Below are positions 60,543 to 64,000 of a DNA stretch of 64,000 nt, piece by piece. This DNA is from Enterobacter dykesii (lineage in GTDB: Bacteria > Pseudomonadota > Gammaproteobacteria > Enterobacterales > Enterobacteriaceae). Positions within the stretch are counted from its first letter, which is position 1, and each line of letters starts with the position of its first letter. Position numbers and translations under genes: made by a program. Below the pieces are notes generated by a model that was given only the letters and a program-made list of their open reading frames with translations, searched no databases and had not been told where the DNA came from. The stretch covers positions 2,046,001 through 2,110,000 of the forward strand of contig NZ_CP126604.1 in NCBI RefSeq assembly GCF_008364625.2, read 5' to 3'.

Positions 60543-61121
60543 GTGAAAACAGAACCCGCAGGCAACGATACAAAAATCAGCGTCAGAGATAAAATATTAC
60601 TCACGGCGCACGATCTGTTTTATTCTACGGGCTTCAGGGCGACGGGGGTGGATACGCTGATTAAAGCGTCTAAAGTGACCAAGGTGACTTTTTATCGCCA
60701 TTTCCCGAGTAAGAGCTTGCTTATTCTTGCCTATTTGCACTATCGGCATGAAATATGGATTAACTGGTTTGAGACCACGCTGCGTCGACATCTCGATGAA
60801 GGCGAAATACCTGCTGATGCGATATCTGCAACGCTTTATGAATGGTTTATTTCGCCCGAGTTCCACGGCTGCGCGTTTATTAACGCCAGCGCAGAGGCGA
60901 AATCGGAAGATATTGAAAGCGAAATAAAAGCGATATGCCGCAGTCATAAGTCAGAAACAAAGAAAATTATTGCCTTGCTGACGAAGAATGCTGATGAGCG
61001 CGTCGTCAATGAAATCATGCTGCTCATTGACGGCGCAATTATTCATGCACAAATGGGCATGGATTCAGAAACGGTAAGACATGCGTTAAAAAAGGGCCTG
61101 GAGAAACTGTCCGAACAGTGA
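60543..61121 (+). CDS. TetR-family regulator
   Basis: A 192-residue regulator starting at GTG. Helix-turn-helix is at about 30-65 (Ala-Thr-Gly-Val-Asp-Thr-Leu-Ile-Lys-Ala-Ser-Lys-Val-Thr-Lys-Val-Thr-Phe-Tyr-Arg). The C-terminal domain contains Gly-Cys-Ala-Phe-Ile-Asn-Ala (about 108-114), a hallmark of the LmrA/YxaF-like group. Codons are somewhat A/T-richer than in its neighbours. It is divergent from the DUF1348 gene across the palindrome. Confidence 0.87.
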   Translation: MKTEPAGNDTKISVRDKILLTAHDLFYSTGFRATGVDTLIKASKVTKVTFYRHFPSKSLLILAYLHYRHEIWINWFETTLRRHLDEGEIPADAISATLYEWFISPEFHGCAFINASAEAKSEDIESEIKAICRSHKSETKKIIALLTKNADERVVNEIMLLIDGAIIHAQMGMDSETVRHALKKGLEKLSEQ

Positions 61122-61129
61122 TATTCCCC

Positions 61130-61168
61130 GGTGCTTAATCAACTCTCGCACCGAGCCGATTAAGCACC
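61130..61168. terminator. Hairpin between TetR and SDR genes
   Basis: GGTGCTTAATC / GATTAAGCACC, a perfect 11-bp stem with a 17-nt loop, fills the 51-base convergent gap. The minus-strand tail is not T-rich. Confidence 0.6.
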
Positions 61169-61172
61169 CGCG

Positions 61173-61952
61173 TTATACTGTCGGAATGGTGCCGCCATCA
61201 ATCACAAATTCAGTACCGGTGATACTCGCAGCATGCGATGAAGCGAGGAAGACGATGAGGTTGGCCACCTCAATCGGTCTGGCAGGGCGTCCGAGCGGTA
61301 TTCCACCTAACGCCTTCATAATAATCTGCTTGCCGCCTTCGTAGTCTGTTCCTGCCTGCTTTGCCAGCCTCTCCGCCAGTGCAACTGCCGCTTCAGTTTC
61401 GATCCAGCCGGGCGCAACGCGCACCACCCGAACGCCCTTTGGTGAGACTTCCTTTGAAAGGCTTTTACTGTATGTTGAGAGGGCTGCTTTAGCCGCCGCA
61501 TAACCCGTTGTTGATTCCGGTAACGGCAGTTCGCGCTGAATAGACGTCACGTGAATAATCACCCCATTTCCCTGCGCGAGCATTCCGGGAAGCAGGGCGC
61601 GATCTAAGCGTACTGCAGGCAACAAATTAAGATTGAGCTCCTGCTGCCACTCTTCTTCGCCAAGCGCAGCAAAACCGCCACCGGGTGAGGTTGAACCGCC
61701 CGCAACATGGATAATCACGTCGACGCCTCCCATCTGTTCCTGAACCGCAGATGCGACAGCGGCACATCCAGCGACCGTCGTAAGGTCAGCGGCGACGAAA
61801 GTATCTGCGACATCTACGTCCGGCTCGTGCCGCGCAGTGGTGAATACCGTTGCACCGAGCTGTTTTAAAAGCCCGACGACCGCTTTTCCGAGCCCTTTCG
61901 TGCCAGCGCTAACAAGCACGCGTTTGCCTTTAAAATCAATATCTAATGACAT
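61173..61952 (-). CDS. Short-chain dehydrogenase/reductase
   Basis: A 259-residue SDR. Cofactor loop Ser-Ala-Gly-Thr-Lys-Gly-Leu-Gly-Lys (about 15-23; the usual first Gly of the TGxxxGxG loop is Ala-Gly here), catalytic Ser in Val-Thr-Ser-Ile-Gln-Arg and Tyr-Ala-Ala-Ala-Lys (about 150-154) are present. The C-terminus Gly-Thr-Glu-Phe-Val-Ile-Asp-Gly-Gly is the classical end. Substrate unknown. It is divergent from an HxlR regulator that probably controls it. Confidence 0.88.
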   Translation of the reverse strand: MSLDIDFKGKRVLVSAGTKGLGKAVVGLLKQLGATVFTTARHEPDVDVADTFVAADLTTVAGCAAVASAVQEQMGGVDVIIHVAGGSTSPGGGFAALGEEEWQQELNLNLLPAVRLDRALLPGMLAQGNGVIIHVTSIQRELPLPESTTGYAAAKAALSTYSKSLSKEVSPKGVRVVRVAPGWIETEAAVALAERLAKQAGTDYEGGKQIIMKALGGIPLGRPARPIEVANLIVFLASSHAASITGTEFVIDGGTIPTV

Positions 61953-62042
61953 AACCTTGCACTCCCGTTATTTACAGTACAGGTATATTCAACATAGACT
62001 GAGAAATTGACAAGTACGCACAAAAAAGTGAGCTACTGAATT

Positions 62043-62420
62043 ATGAGTAAGTTATATAGTCCGGAATCTGCCGCGAGCGGCGTGGAGCAAGTGTTACGGC
62101 TGCTGGAAGGCCGCTGGAAATTAATTATTCTTTTTCATCTTTTCGACGGAAAAGTGCAGCGCTACTCTGATTTCGAAAAACTGATCCCCGGTATTTCCCA
62201 GAAGATGCTGGCGCAGCAGCTCAGGCAACTTGAATCCGATGGTATCGTTTCGCGGATGGTCTACCCGCAAGTGCCACCGAAAGTGGAGTATCGCCTCACC
62301 GATTGGGGTCAGGCATTATGTCCGGCGCTTGATGCCATGCTGAAATGGGCAGAAAAGCGTGAGGATTACGCGAGCCAGGCAACCGATGGAAGTGCTCTCA
62401 ACATTCCCAACGGGGAATGA
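62043..62420 (+). CDS. HxlR-family regulator
   Basis: A 125-residue winged-helix protein of the HxlR/YodB group. Typical segments are Leu-Leu-Glu-Gly-Arg-Trp-Lys-Leu-Ile-Ile-Leu (about 20-30), Phe-Glu-Lys-Leu-Ile-Pro-Gly-Ile-Ser-Gln-Lys-Met-Leu (about 44-56) and Val-Glu-Tyr-Arg-Leu-Thr (about 80-85). No Cys is present, so it is not a YodB-type thiol sensor. It is divergent from the SDR gene with 90 bases between. Confidence 0.88.
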   Translation: MSKLYSPESAASGVEQVLRLLEGRWKLIILFHLFDGKVQRYSDFEKLIPGISQKMLAQQLRQLESDGIVSRMVYPQVPPKVEYRLTDWGQALCPALDAMLKWAEKREDYASQATDGSALNIPNGE

Positions 62421-62441
62421 CACCTTAAACTGTTGTCATTC
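62415..62441 (+). terminator. Hairpin at the hxlR-like stop
   Basis: GAATGACA / TGTCATTC, an 8-bp stem with an 11-nt loop overlapping the stop codon. A T-run (GGTTTTTT) occurs about 20 bases further on. Possible weak terminator. Confidence 0.4.
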
Positions 62442-62510
62442 GCCTTTCGTTAACGCGGTTTTTTAGCACGGAGAGCGTCCATGACCCCTTGCAGCAGAGC
62501 ATACTCAGGA

Positions 62511-63299
62511 TTATGGGGATGTCTCTTTAGGGCGAGAGCTCTCGTCGCGCTGTGCCAGCGATAGCGCGCTGGCGCTGGCGGGATCGAACAGCGAGAGGCT
62601 CTCAATCTGATTGAGTAAAATCACCTTGCGGAATGACATGGCGCTGCGGGGCTCGGAGTCGAGCGTGATGTCATGCTCCGCATACCACCTGCTGTAGTTA
62701 TTCTCGATGCGAAAGTTCATCGTCTTCGCATCTCTGTACCCGCTTAACATCGGGATCAGCACGATATTGGCCGTTTTTTCATATTCCAGCGTCGCGGTGT
62801 GGATCATGCCGACGTAAATCCGCCTCGACCGGAGCGTGACCTGCGCCAGTTCCCCTTGCTCCATACACTGATACAGCAGCTGTTCAATACCGCTCGACTG
62901 CGCCAGACGTTTGTAGAGCTTTTTCCGGCTTTCGCCGTCCAGCCTGGCGCTGCCTGCCCAGTTAGAGCGGTAGAGGCAAAACAGGATGGCAAACGCCAGC
63001 ATCACCACCACCGGCGCCTGAATGCCTAAAAAACTCCAGTTCATAAAGTCGATTTGCCAGTCGGTATATTTCGGCGAGGCAAAGTGAAAAGCGTTATTGG
63101 CGGCGGAAAGGGCGAGCAGGAGCAGCCAGAGCAGACCGGTGGCAATCACCCCCTGCAGAACGAAAATACAGCCGTACAGCGCCACAAGAAAATAGACGTC
63201 CCAGCCAAAGGAGCGCTTGATTTTAAAGCGGGTCGACAGGTCGCGGCTGGTGTACCAGTACCCGCATACCATCAGCACCATAAAAATCGCCGTTCCCAT
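62511..63299 (-). CDS. Unknown membrane protein, 262 residues
   Basis: Not recognised. Three likely helices occur at about 1-17, 33-65 (long, possibly two) and 92-112. A cytosolic C-terminal domain of about 140 residues follows. That domain is mixed alpha/beta (Ile-Tyr-Val-Gly-Met-Ile-His-Thr-Ala, then Asn-Ile-Val-Leu-Ile-Pro-Met-Leu-Ser-Gly-Tyr-Arg) and may bind a ligand or partner. The start is one base after the stop of the 63301 gene (TGA-T-ATG), so the two are translationally coupled. No known neighbour hints at a role. Confidence 0.65.
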   Translation of the reverse strand: MGTAIFMVLMVCGYWYTSRDLSTRFKIKRSFGWDVYFLVALYGCIFVLQGVIATGLLWLLLLALSAANNAFHFASPKYTDWQIDFMNWSFLGIQAPVVVMLAFAILFCLYRSNWAGSARLDGESRKKLYKRLAQSSGIEQLLYQCMEQGELAQVTLRSRRIYVGMIHTATLEYEKTANIVLIPMLSGYRDAKTMNFRIENNYSRWYAEHDITLDSEPRSAMSFRKVILLNQIESLSLFDPASASALSLAQRDESSRPKETSP

Positions 63300-63300
63300 A

Positions 63301-63507
63301 TCAGGCCCTCTTCAGCATGTTGACGTGACGCAGAAAATCCTGCCGCACCTCGTTGCTTTTGTAGTTCACGGAGGCGTTCCCGTCCTGGTCGATAATGATG
63401 CGATCGCCATCTTCGACGGCTTCAATGATTTCCTGCTGGCTCATCACCTGCAGTAAGGATTCCGGGCTGGAGAAAAGGGAGAGAAAGAAACGTTTCATGT
63501 CAGGCAT
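63301..63507 (-). CDS. Unknown small protein, 68 residues, coupled to the membrane protein
   Basis: Not recognised. The short N-terminal part is weakly amphipathic (Lys-Arg-Phe-Phe-Leu-Ser-Leu-Phe). The rest is an acidic-to-polar domain with Asp-Gly-Asp-Arg-Ile-Ile-Ile-Asp-Gln-Asp-Gly-Asn-Ala-Ser-Val-Asn (about 33-48). A second ATG at 63498 is an alternative start. It lies directly upstream of the membrane protein gene in the same transcript. Confidence 0.6.
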   Translation of the reverse strand: MPDMKRFFLSLFSSPESLLQVMSQQEIIEAVEDGDRIIIDQDGNASVNYKSNEVRQDFLRHVNMLKRA

Positions 63508-63579
63508 CCGTATGAATTAAAAAGGATAAGCCTGGAAGAAGACCGGCGAATTTGCCTTAAGGAAATCCTGAAAGTTAAA

Positions 63580-63607
63580 GCCGGGTGGCGGCCACGCCTT
63601 ACCCGGC
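63580..63607. repeat. REP-like GCCGGGT palindrome
   Basis: GCCGGGT...ACCCGGC with loop GGCGGCCACGCCTT, the classic form of the enterobacterial repeat also seen near 15553 and 22594. Confidence 0.75.
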
Positions 63608-63680
63608 CTAAAAATCCACTCTTTTGCCTTCCTTTAAATGATTGATATGTATTCAAAATAAAAAATAGATCGACACAAAC

Positions 63681-63709
63681 TTGGACAAATGACAGTAATT
63701 GTGTAAGTT
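63681..63709 (+). promoter_or_regulatory. Promoter candidate for the final gene
   Basis: TTGGAC-N17-TAAGTT gives a plausible sigma-70 promoter with its start about 40 bases before the ATG. A partial inverted repeat (ACAAAT...ATTGT) overlaps the spacer. Confidence 0.4.
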
Positions 63710-63755
63710 TTAATTATGCGATTACGCCACGTTGTTTACAGCCAGGATGTGACCC

Positions 63756-64000
63756 ATGAGTACGCTGCCCTCTGTCGTGAGTCGGTTTATTGAGTACTAC
63801 GCCGCACTGGATAGCCAGCCGCCGACCGCGCTGGTCGGGCTTTACCATTCGAATGCCACCCTTATCGATCCGTTTGGCGAACATGACGGGATTTTCGCGC
63901 TTCAGCGCTATTTCACCCATCTGCTGGCCAACGTCGAGCATTGCCGTTTTACCATCGATACGCCGCTGTGCAGCGAGAACCGGTTTGCTGTGACCTGGGT
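63756..64000 (+). CDS. NTF2/SnoaL-fold protein, 5' part only (cut by window end)
   Basis: The first 81 codons of a gene running off the window. The protein begins Met-Ser-Thr-Leu-Pro-Ser-Val-Val-Ser-Arg-Phe-Ile-Glu-Tyr-Tyr and contains Leu-Tyr-His-Ser-Asn-Ala-Thr-Leu-Ile-Asp-Pro-Phe-Gly, typical of nuclear-transport-factor-2-like proteins. An AGGA site sits 8 bases before the ATG. In related bacteria such a gene heads an operon with an SDR, an FAD oxidoreductase, DUF1365 and a cyclopropane synthase-like enzyme. That is inference from memory and cannot be seen here. Confidence 0.7.
   Translation, partial: MSTLPSVVSRFIEYYAALDSQPPTALVGLYHSNATLIDPFGEHDGIFALQRYFTHLLANVEHCRFTIDTPLCSENRFAVTW

Noticed and set aside
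61953..62042. HxlR operator between the SDR and HxlR genes
   Set aside because: Several short AGTA/TACT matches occur, but no convincing inverted repeat with consistent spacing.

Overview
The window is chromosomal DNA from a member of the Enterobacteriaceae, most likely of the Enterobacter/Lelliottia group. Many predicted proteins (SpeG, RspA, YdfG, PaaA, PaaX, LdhA) look near-identical to Escherichia coli proteins as I remember them. Gene order matches E. coli in blocks, the codon bias is GC-rich, and short enterobacterial palindromic repeats sit between genes. Identification is from protein recognition by eye; no database was searched. I saw no rRNA, tRNA, CRISPR array, integrase, intact insertion sequence or prophage.

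Region 1 (1-12.5 kb) is the ynfD-ynfC-speG-ynfB-(ynfA)-rspA-rspB-ydfJ-ydfI-ydfZ-rspR-ydfG-dcp block. It contains a sugar-acid module: mannonate-type dehydratase RspA, zinc dehydrogenase RspB, transporter YdfJ, polyol/uronate-type dehydrogenase YdfI and GntR regulator RspR. In E. coli K-12 this module is, from memory, split by the Qin prophage; here it is uninterrupted. ynfA is a decayed remnant. A UspG-like gene is inserted next to ydfZ. Region 2 (12.5-16.6 kb) holds a UspF-like protein, an MgtC/SapB protein, an MFS transporter and ldhA.

Region 3 (16.8-42.1 kb) is an envelope and aromatic-catabolism block. ydbH-ynbE-ydbL is followed by the aromatic amine genes feaR, feaB and tynA, with a diguanylate cyclase and an alkyl-sulfatase lying between feaB and tynA. 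Then comes the complete phenylacetate set: paaZ, divergent from paaABCDEFGHIJK, then paaX and paaY. TynA and FeaB turn phenylethylamine-type amines into phenylacetate. PaaK makes phenylacetyl-CoA, PaaABCDE epoxidises it, PaaG and PaaZ isomerise and open the ring, and PaaF, PaaH and PaaJ finish beta-oxidation. Matching FeaR-type sites precede tynA and feaB, and PaaX-type boxes precede paaZ/paaA and paaX.

Region 4 (42-64 kb) is accessory. It starts with a serine-hydrolase lipoprotein, a glutathione peroxidase, a probable orphan immunity gene and an unknown small gene accompanied by copies of a short palindromic repeat. It continues as a dense series of regulator-enzyme or regulator-transporter modules (MarR/CynX-like, TetR/RND efflux, TetR/quinone reductase, LysR/Old Yellow Enzyme, TetR/NTF2-fold protein, HxlR/SDR). 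Several carry perfect or near-perfect operator palindromes. This looks like a xenobiotic or electrophile-response region (inference). The window ends with a two-gene unit of unknown membrane proteins and the start of an NTF2-fold gene cut by the window edge.
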